The notes under the pieces were generated by a model. That model ran no database searches. It was given only the letters and a program-made list of their open reading frames with translations, and was not told the origin of the DNA. DNA of 64,000 nucleotides from Pelagibius sp. (GTDB lineage Bacteria > Pseudomonadota > Alphaproteobacteria > Kiloniellales > Kiloniellaceae), in assembly GCF_028281305.1 (NCBI RefSeq), contig NZ_JANQKD010000096.1:87696-151695 (forward strand), read 5' to 3'. The translations under genes were made by a program, and so were the position numbers. Every line of letters starts with the position of its first letter. Positions within the stretch are counted from its first letter, which is position 1. Shown here in pieces: positions 45,558 through 53,839 of the stretch.

Positions 45558-47057
45558 ATGGTCGAACAGGCGGTCGTGGAGCACACCACCGCGGGAGTGA
45601 CGGCAGGCCGACAGGGGGGCGTAGAACGCTCCGACGCTGAACCGGTCAACAAAAAGGAGAAGCGCTCCCTTTACCAGAAGCGGATAAAGATCTATCCGAA
45701 GCTGGCAAAGGGCGCCTTCCGGCGGTGGAAATGGGTCATCATGGCGGTGACCCTCGGGATCTACTATCTGACACCCTGGATCCGCTGGGACCGCGGCCCC
45801 AACGCGCCTGACCAGGCGGTTCTGATCGACTTCCCGGCCCGGCGGTTCTACTTCTTCTTCATCGAGATCTGGCCGCAGGAGGTCTATTACATCACCGGTC
45901 TGCTGATCCTGGCGGCGATCGGTCTGTTCCTGATCACCAGCCTGGCCGGGCGCGTGTGGTGCGGCTACACCTGTCCGCAGACGGTCTGGACGGACCTCTT
46001 CATCGCCGTGGAACACGCGATCCAGGGCGACCGGGCAGCGCGCATCCGCCTCGACAAAGCGCCCTGGGGCGTTGAGAAGGTGCTGCGCAAGGTGGGCACC
46101 CAGGTGGCCTGGGTTGTCATCGCCGTCTGCACAGGCGGCGCCTGGGTCTTCTACTTCGCCGATGCACCGACACTGGCCGCCGACCTCCTCGCCTTTCAGG
46201 CCGCGCCGGTGGCCTACATCACCATCGGCGTCCTCACCTTCACCACCTACCTCCTGGGCGGCTTCGCGCGCGAGCAGGTCTGCACCTACATGTGCCCCTG
46301 GCCGCGCATCCAGGGCGGCCTTCTGGACGAAGAGTCGCTGGTCATCACCTACAACGAGGACCGCGGCGAACCGCGCGGTGCCCGCAAAAAAGGCGACCAC
46401 CCCTCTGCGCTGGGCGACTGCGTCGCCTGCAACCAGTGTGTTGCCGTCTGCCCCATGGGCATCGACATCCGTGACGGCCAGCAACTCGAGTGCATCACCT
46501 GCGGGCTCTGCATCGATGCCTGCAACTCGGTGATGGACAAGGTAGGGCTGCCACGCAACCTGATCGAATACAGCACCCTGGCCAATGTCGAGCGCGTCCG
46601 CGCCGGCGAGAAGCCCCGTCTCAGGCTGATCCGCCCGCGGACCATCGTCTATTCCGGCCTGATCGCCGTGGTCGGTGCGATCATGCTGTTTACCCTGGTG
46701 ACCCGCGCCGATCTGGATCTCAACATCCTGCGCGACCGCAACCCGCTCTTCGTCGCGCTCTCCGATGGGTCGATCCGCAACGGCTACACGGTGAAGATCA
46801 TCAACAAGCAGCATCAGGAGCGGGTTTTCGGGCTCGAGCTGGTGGGCCTGCCCGGCGCGGTCTTGACGGTGGTCGGCGCCGGCGCTGATCCCGGTGCCCT
46901 TGCGGTCGGACCGGACAGCCTTGCCAGCTTCCGTGTCTTCGCAACCGCCCCGCGCGACAGCGTGACCGACGGCGCGGTCGACGTCACCTTCCGCATCGTC
47001 GACCAGGCCGGCGGCGCAGCCAGCAACGACACGGTCTTCCGTGGCCCAGAGGATTAG
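45558..47057 (+). CDS. ccoG: cytochrome c oxidase accessory protein CcoG (FixG)
   Basis: The 499-residue membrane protein has about five membrane segments, the motif VWCGYTCPQTVWTDLF, and two [4Fe-4S] clusters: CVACNQCVAVCPMGID and CITCGLCIDACNSVMDK (near residues 290-330). CcoG is a Cu(II) reductase needed for cbb3 assembly. The C-terminal half is a periplasmic Ig-like domain. The stop TAG (47055) lies in the first copy of a 14-bp tandem repeat. Confidence 0.95.
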   Translation: MVEQAVVEHTTAGVTAGRQGGVERSDAEPVNKKEKRSLYQKRIKIYPKLAKGAFRRWKWVIMAVTLGIYYLTPWIRWDRGPNAPDQAVLIDFPARRFYFFFIEIWPQEVYYITGLLILAAIGLFLITSLAGRVWCGYTCPQTVWTDLFIAVEHAIQGDRAARIRLDKAPWGVEKVLRKVGTQVAWVVIAVCTGGAWVFYFADAPTLAADLLAFQAAPVAYITIGVLTFTTYLLGGFAREQVCTYMCPWPRIQGGLLDEESLVITYNEDRGEPRGARKKGDHPSALGDCVACNQCVAVCPMGIDIRDGQQLECITCGLCIDACNSVMDKVGLPRNLIEYSTLANVERVRAGEKPRLRLIRPRTIVYSGLIAVVGAIMLFTLVTRADLDLNILRDRNPLFVALSDGSIRNGYTVKIINKQHQERVFGLELVGLPGAVLTVVGAGADPGALAVGPDSLASFRVFATAPRDSVTDGAVDVTFRIVDQAGGAASNDTVFRGPED

Positions 47058-47087
47058 GACCAGAGGATTAGGACCAGAGGATTAGGA
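47046..47087 (+). repeat. 14-bp tandem repeat, three copies, spanning the ccoG stop codon
   Basis: Three identical units of CCAGAGGATTAGGA occupy 47046-47059, 47060-47073 and 47074-47087. Each holds TAG (47055, 47069, 47083). The 14-bp period puts these stops in three different frames. The units also contain purine-rich GAGGA and AGGA, and the last provides AGGAG before the ccoH ATG at 47095. Confidence 0.95.
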
Positions 47088-47094
47088 GCAGCCG

Positions 47095-47616
47095 ATGAGC
47101 AACACCACAGGCATGGAGAGCGCAGCCATGAAGATACGCGGCAAACACGTGCTCGCGGCAATGCTCGGCTTCTTCGGGGTGATCATCGCCGTCAACTCGG
47201 TCTTCGTTTACCTGGCCCTCGATACCTTCACCGGAGTGACGACGGACAGCGCCTATCAGGACGGCTTGAACTACAACGAGACCCTGGCCGACCGCGACGC
47301 GCAACGCAGCCTGGGCTGGCAGGCCGCTGTGGCCATGACCGACCTGGGTGTCGACGGCGAGGAACTGACCGTGACCCTCCGCGACCGCGACGGGGCCGCA
47401 GTGACCGGACTAACCGTGACCGGGGTTCTGAAGCGCCCGACCCATGATGGCCACGACCAGCCGGTGACCCTCACCGAGGCAGCGCCAGGAGAGTACGTGG
47501 CCGACGTCACCCTGCCGCTGCGCGGCAACTGGGATCTTACCCTGCTCGCAGAAGGCGGCCGCGCGACGGTGCAGGGCACGGCCTTTGAGATGAAGACGCG
47601 CCTATGGTTGAAATAG
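47095..47616 (+). CDS. ccoH: FixH family protein (CcoH)
   Basis: The 173-residue protein has a membrane segment near residues 14-40 (HVLAAMLGFFGVIIAVNSVFVYLAL) and a periplasmic beta domain ending with WDLTLLAEGGRATVQGTAFEMK. FixH/CcoH is needed for cbb3 biogenesis. The ATG at 47095 follows AGGAG; another ATG at 47110 and one at 47128 are alternatives. The gene overlaps ccoI by 13 bp. Confidence 0.93.
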   Translation: MSNTTGMESAAMKIRGKHVLAAMLGFFGVIIAVNSVFVYLALDTFTGVTTDSAYQDGLNYNETLADRDAQRSLGWQAAVAMTDLGVDGEELTVTLRDRDGAAVTGLTVTGVLKRPTHDGHDQPVTLTEAAPGEYVADVTLPLRGNWDLTLLAEGGRATVQGTAFEMKTRLWLK

Positions 47617-49943
47617 CCCCCGACCTCCCGCGCGCCAAGGCGGCGAGCCAGGCGGCCGCGCCCCAGACGGCCGCGCCCCAGACGGCCGCGCCCCAGGCAG
47701 CCGCCGCCGGCTGCTGCCCCGGAGGCGTCGTCGCGGAACTCGCGCAGACGACGGAAACGGGCCTCACTGCGGCCGACTTCGCCGATCAGCTCCGCCGCAA
47801 GGACGACGGCAGCGAAGCACTGACTCTCGTGGTGCAGAACCTGCACTGCCCAAGCTGTATCCGCAGCATCGAGTCGGCGGTCGAGGGCGCACCCGGCCTC
47901 ATCAAGGCGCGGGTCAACCTCAGCACCCGCCGTCTCGAACTGCAGTGGGATCCCAAGAAGACAGGGGCAGAGCCCCTGCTGGCGGCAGTCTCCGCGCGCG
48001 GCTACCGCCTGGTGCCGCTGGATCCGGAGCAGCTGCAGAGCGCTTCGGCGGCGGAGGAAAAGGAGCTGCTCTGGGCCATGGCGGTTGCAGGCTTTGCCGC
48101 CAGCAACGTGATGCTGCTGTCGGTTTCCGTCTGGTCGGGCCTGGTCACCGACATGGGACCGGCGACACGCACCCTGATGCACTGGGTTTCGGCAATGATC
48201 GCCCTGCCCGCCGTTGCCTATGCCGGGCGGCCCTTCTTCCGCTCAGCGCTGACGGTGCTGCGCAGTGGCCACACCAACATGGACGTGCCGATCTCCCTCG
48301 CCGTCATCCTCGCGGCCGGCATGAGCCTTTCGGAAACCCTGCGCGGCAGCGACCATGTTTTCTTCGATGCCTCCGTGATGCTGCTGTTCTTCCTTTTGAT
48401 CGGGCGATTCCTCGATCTGCGCCTGCGCGGCAAGGCCCGCTCGGCCGCCGAGAACCTGACGGCGTTGAAGGCAACGGCGGCAACGGTGGTTGCCGCCGAC
48501 GGCAGCCTGCAGAGCCTCCCCATCAACCGGTTGAAACCCGGGATGACCGTGGCCGTGGCCGCCGGGGAGCGGATTCCCATGGACGGCGAGGTCCTGTCCG
48601 GCCGCTCGGAGGTCGACGCCTCGCTCCTGACCGGCGAAAGCCTGCCGCAGCCCGTGTACGAGGGCGCCGCGGTCTATGCCGGCACGGTCAACGGCGGCGG
48701 TGCGCTGCGCATCGCGGTCACCGCGCTGCCCGACGAGAGCCTGCTGGCGGAAATCGTGCGGCTGATGGAATCCGCCGAGCAGGGCCGCGACCGCTACGTG
48801 CGCCTCGCCGACCGGGTGGCCCGCCTCTATGCGCCCGTCGTCCACCTGCTGGCCGCCGCGACCTTCGCCGGCTGGCTCGCGCTCTCCAGCCTGCCCTGGC
48901 AGGACAGCCTCATGATCGCCATTGCGGTCCTCATCATCACCTGCCCCTGCGCCCTGGGCCTGGCGGTGCCGGCGGTCCAGGTCGCCGCCGTCGGGCGCCT
49001 GATGAAGCAGGGTATTCTGGTGAAGTCCGCCGACGCGCTGGAGCGTCTGGCTCAGGTCGATACCGTTGTCTTCGACAAAACCGGCACCCTGACACGCGGC
49101 TGCCCCTCCCTGCAGAACCGCGCGAAAGTCGACCCCGCCCTGCTCGCCCTGGCCGCCGATATCGCCCGTCACAGCCGCCACCCGCTGGCCCGCGCCTTGA
49201 GCCGGGCGGCAGCAGGCACTGGGAGAGATCTCACCGTCCAGGAACATGCCGGTGACGGCCTCTCGACCGAGATCGACGGCAAGACGATCCGCCTCGGCCG
49301 CCGCGGTTGGTGCGGGATCGATGACGGTTCTGCCGACGACGCGATGGAGCTTTGGCTGAGCGGCGGCGACTTTGCTCCTCAGCGGCTCACATTCAACGAC
49401 GCCCCCAGGGCCGACGCGGCCGACGTGATTGCTGCCCTGAAGGCACGAGGGATTGCCGTGGAGCTGCTGTCGGGCGACCGCAGCGGCGTGGTGGCGCGAC
49501 TTGCCGAAGACCTGGGGATCGATGTCTGGCACGGCGATTGCCGCCCCGCCGACAAGATCGCACGGCTGGAAGACCTGAAGGCGCAGGGCCGCCGCACGGC
49601 GATGATCGGCGACGGCCTGAACGACGCCCCGGCGCTCGCCACCGCCTTTGCCTCCCTCTCCCCGGCCGAGGCCGCCGATGTCAGCCAGATCGCCGCCGAC
49701 ATCGTTTTTCAGGGCGAGCGCCTGTCGCCTGTGGTCGAGGCCATCGGCACCGCACGCCGCGCCCGCCGGCTGGTGTTCGAGAACTTCGGCCTGGCCATGC
49801 TCTACAACCTCATCGCGGTCCCCATTGCAGTGGCCGGGTTCGTGACGCCGCTGATCGCCGCAGCGGCCATGTCGGGCTCGTCGATCATCGTCACCGCGAA
49901 CGCCATGCGCCTGAACCTGAAAAACCGGGCCGACGGCGCATGA
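47604..49943 (+). CDS. ccoI: copper-transporting P-type ATPase CcoI (FixI)
   Basis: The 779-residue P1B ATPase has an N-terminal extension with the repeated pentad AAPQT and a CCPGG motif, an HMA domain with CPSCIRS, then the actuator TGES, the metal site CPCALGLA in the membrane, the phosphorylation site DKTGTLTRG and the hinge GDGLNDAPAL. It exports copper for the oxidase. ATGA overlap with ccoS ends it, and the start overlaps ccoH by 13 bp. The 15-bp repeat at 47653 encodes the pentads. Confidence 0.95.
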   Translation: MVEIAPDLPRAKAASQAAAPQTAAPQTAAPQAAAAGCCPGGVVAELAQTTETGLTAADFADQLRRKDDGSEALTLVVQNLHCPSCIRSIESAVEGAPGLIKARVNLSTRRLELQWDPKKTGAEPLLAAVSARGYRLVPLDPEQLQSASAAEEKELLWAMAVAGFAASNVMLLSVSVWSGLVTDMGPATRTLMHWVSAMIALPAVAYAGRPFFRSALTVLRSGHTNMDVPISLAVILAAGMSLSETLRGSDHVFFDASVMLLFFLLIGRFLDLRLRGKARSAAENLTALKATAATVVAADGSLQSLPINRLKPGMTVAVAAGERIPMDGEVLSGRSEVDASLLTGESLPQPVYEGAAVYAGTVNGGGALRIAVTALPDESLLAEIVRLMESAEQGRDRYVRLADRVARLYAPVVHLLAAATFAGWLALSSLPWQDSLMIAIAVLIITCPCALGLAVPAVQVAAVGRLMKQGILVKSADALERLAQVDTVVFDKTGTLTRGCPSLQNRAKVDPALLALAADIARHSRHPLARALSRAAAGTGRDLTVQEHAGDGLSTEIDGKTIRLGRRGWCGIDDGSADDAMELWLSGGDFAPQRLTFNDAPRADAADVIAALKARGIAVELLSGDRSGVVARLAEDLGIDVWHGDCRPADKIARLEDLKAQGRRTAMIGDGLNDAPALATAFASLSPAEAADVSQIAADIVFQGERLSPVVEAIGTARRARRLVFENFGLAMLYNLIAVPIAVAGFVTPLIAAAAMSGSSIIVTANAMRLNLKNRADGA
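47653..47697 (+). repeat. 15-bp in-frame tandem repeat in ccoI
   Basis: Three units of CGGCCGCGCCCCAGA (47653-47667, 47668-47682, 47683-47697, last with one change) encode the pentads AAPQT, AAPQT and AAPQA before the HMA domain. The 15-bp period keeps the frame, in contrast to the 14- and 17-bp periods of the non-coding arrays. Confidence 0.9.
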
Positions 49944-50128
49944 GCGCGTTGATCTACCTGATCCCGGTCGCCCTCCTGCTGGGCCTGCTCGGCCTCGTCG
50001 CCTTTCTCTGGGCGCTCAAAAGCGGCCAGTTCGAAGACCTCGACGGCGCTGCCCACCGCGTCCTGCTGGACGAAGAGGAGGAGGATGAGGCCGCAAAGAA
50101 CGAGTCGGATCGGCACCACCGCAGTTGA
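49940..50128 (+). CDS. ccoS: cbb3-type cytochrome oxidase assembly protein CcoS
   Basis: The 62-residue protein has one membrane helix (LIYLIPVALLLGLLGLVAFLWALKS) followed by the CcoS signature GQFEDLDGAAHRVLLDEEE. It is needed to insert heme and copper into cbb3 oxidase. It overlaps ccoI by 4 bp (ATGA) and ends the operon; the next gene converges. Confidence 0.95.
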   Translation: MSALIYLIPVALLLGLLGLVAFLWALKSGQFEDLDGAAHRVLLDEEEEDEAAKNESDRHHRS

Positions 50129-50177
50129 TGCAGGCGCGGACCCGCTCTAGCGGTCAGAAATGGAGCGGCAGTCCCAT

Positions 50178-50957
50178 TCAGCGGCCGATGGTATCGCGGT
50201 AGGCGTGCCAGGTGGCATGGCCGACCAAAGGGAAGGTGATGATGAGGCCAAGGTAGAGTGTCACCAGCCCCCCAGCGGTCAGCAGCGCCACCAGCCAGGC
50301 CCAGAGCAGCATCGGTTTCGGATTGCGCAGTACCGATTGGATCGAGGTGATGACCGCGGTCATGAAATCGACGTCGCGCTCCATCAGCAGCGGGACGGAG
50401 ATCACGCTGATGGCGAAGACCAAGGTGGCCAGCAGCGCGCCTGCCGCCGAGCCGACGATCAGCAGAGACAGGCCATTGGGCGTGAACAGCAGCGTCGGCA
50501 CGATGTCCGCCATCGGCGGCACCTCGGTGGTGCCGAGGAAGAGGGCGAAGAGCAGGGTCGCCAGGCGCATCCAGACCAGCAGCACGATCATCAGGGTGAC
50601 GCCGAGGAAGGCCAGGCGCATAGGCGAGCGGGTGGCGACGAAGAGCGCGGCGCCCAGGGTAACCGGCGCCCCGGTCTCGAGCCGCCGGCTGGTCTCGTAA
50701 AGGCCGACCGCGAGCATCGGCCCCACCAGCATGAAACCGGCCACCAGCGGAAGGAGCAGATAGGCCAAGTCGGCCAACAGCACGCCGGCCGTGATGACAA
50801 AGGACACCAGCGTAAAGATCGCGCCGTAAACGAGGCTGACGCCGGGCGCCTGCCACATGTCCTGCCAGCCGGCGGAAAGCCAGGTCCAGGGACGCTCGAG
50901 CTCCAGCCGGCGCACCGGCGGGAATCCGCTGCCGAGCTCGCTGTGGGTTACCGTCAT
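50178..50957 (-). CDS. DUF2189 domain-containing membrane protein
   Basis: The 259-residue protein has about six membrane segments and the DUF2189 features LERPWTWLSAGWQDMWQAPGVSLVYGAIF at the start and GHATWHAYRDTIG at the end. GGGAGG lies ahead of the ATG at 50957. DUF2189 genes often stand next to cbb3 oxidase genes in proteobacteria, as here, but the function is unknown. It is converging on ccoS. Confidence 0.88.
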   Translation of the reverse strand: MTVTHSELGSGFPPVRRLELERPWTWLSAGWQDMWQAPGVSLVYGAIFTLVSFVITAGVLLADLAYLLLPLVAGFMLVGPMLAVGLYETSRRLETGAPVTLGAALFVATRSPMRLAFLGVTLMIVLLVWMRLATLLFALFLGTTEVPPMADIVPTLLFTPNGLSLLIVGSAAGALLATLVFAISVISVPLLMERDVDFMTAVITSIQSVLRNPKPMLLWAWLVALLTAGGLVTLYLGLIITFPLVGHATWHAYRDTIGR

Positions 50958-51168
50958 GCCGTGTCCTCCCAACTGCCTGTCAGATTCTGTGTTCATCTGA
51001 TTTTGTTCTTATCTGCCTCCCGCGCTGTCATACCTGAGACAAGCGCTGGGCAAGAAGAATACCCGCAAGGCAGGCACTGCGGAAGAGGCAGTCCCCACTT
51101 CAAATGCTTAGGATTCGATACAAGTGATTAGGTCGCGGGCGATCTTTCGCAACGCCGGCCCACAGCCC

Positions 51169-51693
51169 TCAGTCGAGCGCTGGGAATGGCGCCCGCTCGG
51201 CCTTGATCTGTTGCTCGCGCAACAGCCGGAAGGTGCCGATGGACTCATAGGGCGCGCGCCGCCGGGCAAGACTGTCGAGATAGGCCACCCCGTGCACCCT
51301 GTAGGTCAGGTCGCCCCGCTCGGCCAACAGAACCATCTGTTGAACGAGATCGACAAGCGTGGTGGACGCAGTCACTGAGAGTACGGCCTCCCCCAGGCGG
51401 GGCACGGTCACGGACTGGTTGGAAAAGCCGCTCGCAAAGTCGGCCCCGTTGACATCCAGATCGAAGGTGATGCCGTCCAGCGGCAGGGCAAAGTCGTTGG
51501 GGTTTCCGATCCGCAGATCGATCTGGAAGCGCTGCTCGAAAACCGAGCTGTCGAGCAAACGCAGATCGCTGATGAAGACCTGCGGCGGAATCGGCTGCGT
51601 CGAGGTACAGGCCGCGGCCAGCAGCAGTAAGGGTAGCGCGATCACACGCGCCACCCTTGACGACCAATCCGTGCCTGTGCTCCGGCGTCCCAT
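51169..51693 (-). CDS. LEA type 2 family lipoprotein
   Basis: The 174-residue protein has a lipoprotein signal with lipobox LAAAC (Cys near residue 29) and a LEA14/WHy-type beta domain: VFISDLRLLDSSVFEQRFQIDLRIGNPN, LPLDGITFDLDVNG, and VPRLGEAVLSVTAS. Such proteins are thought to sit in the envelope, perhaps in lipid or stress protection; the precise role is unknown. It is 11 bp after the AsmA gene in an operon. Confidence 0.87.
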   Translation of the reverse strand: MGRRSTGTDWSSRVARVIALPLLLLAAACTSTQPIPPQVFISDLRLLDSSVFEQRFQIDLRIGNPNDFALPLDGITFDLDVNGADFASGFSNQSVTVPRLGEAVLSVTASTTLVDLVQQMVLLAERGDLTYRVHGVAYLDSLARRRAPYESIGTFRLLREQQIKAERAPFPALD

Positions 51694-51704
51694 GACTTTC
51701 CCGG

Positions 51705-53756
51705 TCAGTTCCCGAACAGGCCCCGCCTGAGGTCGAGCGGCGACTCCGACTCGCCGTCTCCACCGCTACCGGGTACCAACCTGTCCAGCAGACCCTCTGC
51801 GCCGCCTTCCGTGGCATCCTTCAGGTCGCCCGCCTCCGGCACCTTCTCCAGCAGCGCGCCGGGATCCTTGATCTGATCCGTCAGCGCACCGGCGAGGTCC
51901 GGCTTGTAGGAGATGTCGTGCCAGGGGCCGGTGACCTTGATGGGAACCGCCACACCAGCCAGATCCGACTGGCCGCCCTGCCCTTCCAGGGAACCAACCA
52001 GCTTCGGTGTCACTTCGTAATCGACGGTGCGCGGCGGCAGCGGAATGGTGCCGGCGCCCGTCATCCGCACCAGGGGCGCGACGAGGGAGAGATCCTGGTT
52101 GGAGACGATCCCCTTGTCGATCTGGAAGGTGCCGGAAAGCTCGGCGAAGTCGGTCTGCTCCGCGGCATCAAAGGACTGATCGATGGCTGCCACCGAGATG
52201 TTGCGCATCATCGCAGCCAGGTTAATGCCCTTCACCGCCCCATCGCGGAACACCACCGCGCCGTCCCCCTGCAGGCTGGACACCAGTTCGCGCTGCGAGG
52301 CACCGGCTGCGGTGACCGAAAGCTTGGTTTCCGTGGTGCCGAGGATGCGGTCGAAGTCGGCCAGATCGTTCAGGAACGGGCCGGCCTGGAAGTTCGCCAG
52401 GTCGAAGTCCGCGGCGACTGCGGGCTGGCCGCTCGAGCCATCGACCACGATCGTGCCCTTGCCGTTGCCCTCATAGAGCTGCATCTCCGCCAGCTCGGCC
52501 GTCAGCTTGCCGTCCTGCAGCAGCACGGCCAGACTGCTCTGGCCGATCTTCACTTCCCGGAACTGGATACCGCCGGCATTGAAGGCCAGGTCGGCGTCGA
52601 GAAGGCTGAGGGCCGAGACGTCGATCGGCTCGTCGCTCCAGTCGCCGGCGTCCTGCGTGCCGCCACCGGACGCAGCAGCAGTCGTACCGCCGTCACCACC
52701 CTCACCCGCCGGCGCCTCAGGCGGCAGGTAGGGGTTGACGTTCAACTGCTCGACATTGAGCTCCGCCTTGATTACCGGCTTGGCGCCCCGCGCGTCGACG
52801 GAGAACAGGCCGTCGCCGGCGATCTCGTCGATGGCGAGCTTGGCCTCGGTCAGCGCCACCTTGGCGCCGGTCATCTCCAGCATGCCTTCCAGATTGAAGG
52901 GCCCAAGGCCTTCACCGGGGAACTCCAGGGGAGTCCCCGCCCAGGCCGCGAGGTTGCGGATTGACGGAACCGCGAGGCTCAACTGGCCCTGCAGCCCCAG
53001 TTCTTCTGCGTTGCGGGCTGCCCCGTCGAAGGCGAACGTCACTGGAGCCGCCTCTACCTTCATGGCCAGATTGCTGGCTTCGCCGGACATCAGGCCGCGC
53101 GGGCTCTCCGCATTCACGGTGAGGGCGATGGTCTCACCGTTCCAGACCGCCGAGCCCTCGGCGGCGAAGGGAGACGCCAGGCTGGGCAGCGAGAGTTCCA
53201 TGTTCATCTCGCTGACCGTTTCCCGGCGGCCGCTCTGCTGGTCCAGGTAGTTTATGGTTCCGTCGATCAGACGCACCTCGCCCAGGCGGATTTCATTGAC
53301 GGCGCTGCCCCCGCCATCCTGAGCGGCGTCACCACCCGAAGCCGACGGCTCGGACGGCGCAGCCGTGCCCGTCGCGAGGTCCCAGTTCGCCTTGCCCTCG
53401 GCGTCGACTTCCAGATTGATGACGGGCCGCTCCAGGATAAAGCGGTCAACCGCCACTTCGCCGCCGATCAGCGGCAGAATCTGAAGGGCCACATCCAGTC
53501 TTTCGATCGTGGCCATCTCCGGCGCTCCGGCGCCGGGGGCGTTCGAGAATCCGACATCCTCGACCGAAACTGCGATGGCGGGAAACAGCGAGAGCGAAAT
53601 CGGACCGTCGATGCGCAGATCGCGCCCCGTCGCCTGCTTGGCCTGTGCCTGGATCTCCGCCTTGTAGCTCTCCAGGGGCACCACCATCGGGACGATGACC
53701 ACGGCCGCGATCAGCAGCACGACAATCACGCCCAGGCCGATCAATAGCTTCTTCAT
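51705..53756 (-). CDS. AsmA family protein
   Basis: The 683-residue protein has an N-terminal membrane anchor (LLIGLGVIVVLLIAAVVIVPM) and an AsmA domain from the start (ESYKAEIQAQAKQATGRDLRIDGP, ISLSLFPAIAVSVEDVGFSNAP). A long repetitive beta-bridge follows, ending in an AsmA_2-type region (DGAVKGINLAAMMRNI, DYEVTPKLVGSLEGQGGQ). These proteins are thought to move phospholipids across the periplasm. AGGAGG lies upstream of the ATG at 53756; a TTG 9 bases earlier is too close to it. Confidence 0.92.
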   Translation of the reverse strand: MKKLLIGLGVIVVLLIAAVVIVPMVVPLESYKAEIQAQAKQATGRDLRIDGPISLSLFPAIAVSVEDVGFSNAPGAGAPEMATIERLDVALQILPLIGGEVAVDRFILERPVINLEVDAEGKANWDLATGTAAPSEPSASGGDAAQDGGGSAVNEIRLGEVRLIDGTINYLDQQSGRRETVSEMNMELSLPSLASPFAAEGSAVWNGETIALTVNAESPRGLMSGEASNLAMKVEAAPVTFAFDGAARNAEELGLQGQLSLAVPSIRNLAAWAGTPLEFPGEGLGPFNLEGMLEMTGAKVALTEAKLAIDEIAGDGLFSVDARGAKPVIKAELNVEQLNVNPYLPPEAPAGEGGDGGTTAAASGGGTQDAGDWSDEPIDVSALSLLDADLAFNAGGIQFREVKIGQSSLAVLLQDGKLTAELAEMQLYEGNGKGTIVVDGSSGQPAVAADFDLANFQAGPFLNDLADFDRILGTTETKLSVTAAGASQRELVSSLQGDGAVVFRDGAVKGINLAAMMRNISVAAIDQSFDAAEQTDFAELSGTFQIDKGIVSNQDLSLVAPLVRMTGAGTIPLPPRTVDYEVTPKLVGSLEGQGGQSDLAGVAVPIKVTGPWHDISYKPDLAGALTDQIKDPGALLEKVPEAGDLKDATEGGAEGLLDRLVPGSGGDGESESPLDLRRGLFGN

Positions 53757-53805
53757 GTCGCTCAAGACCTCCTAACCAGGCGCCGGGCCGGTGCCGCGGC
53801 GCATT

Positions 53806-53839
53806 AACCCCCGAAAACCCTCAACCCCCGAAAACCTTC
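53806..53839 (-). repeat. 17-bp tandem duplication spanning the DUF4197 stop codon
   Basis: Two adjacent units (53806-53822 and 53823-53839) follow AACCCCCGAAAACCCTC, with one mismatch pair. On the minus strand the first contains the gene stop TGA (53821-53823). The second contains TAA 17 bases later (53804-53806), a stop in another frame. Confidence 0.88.
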
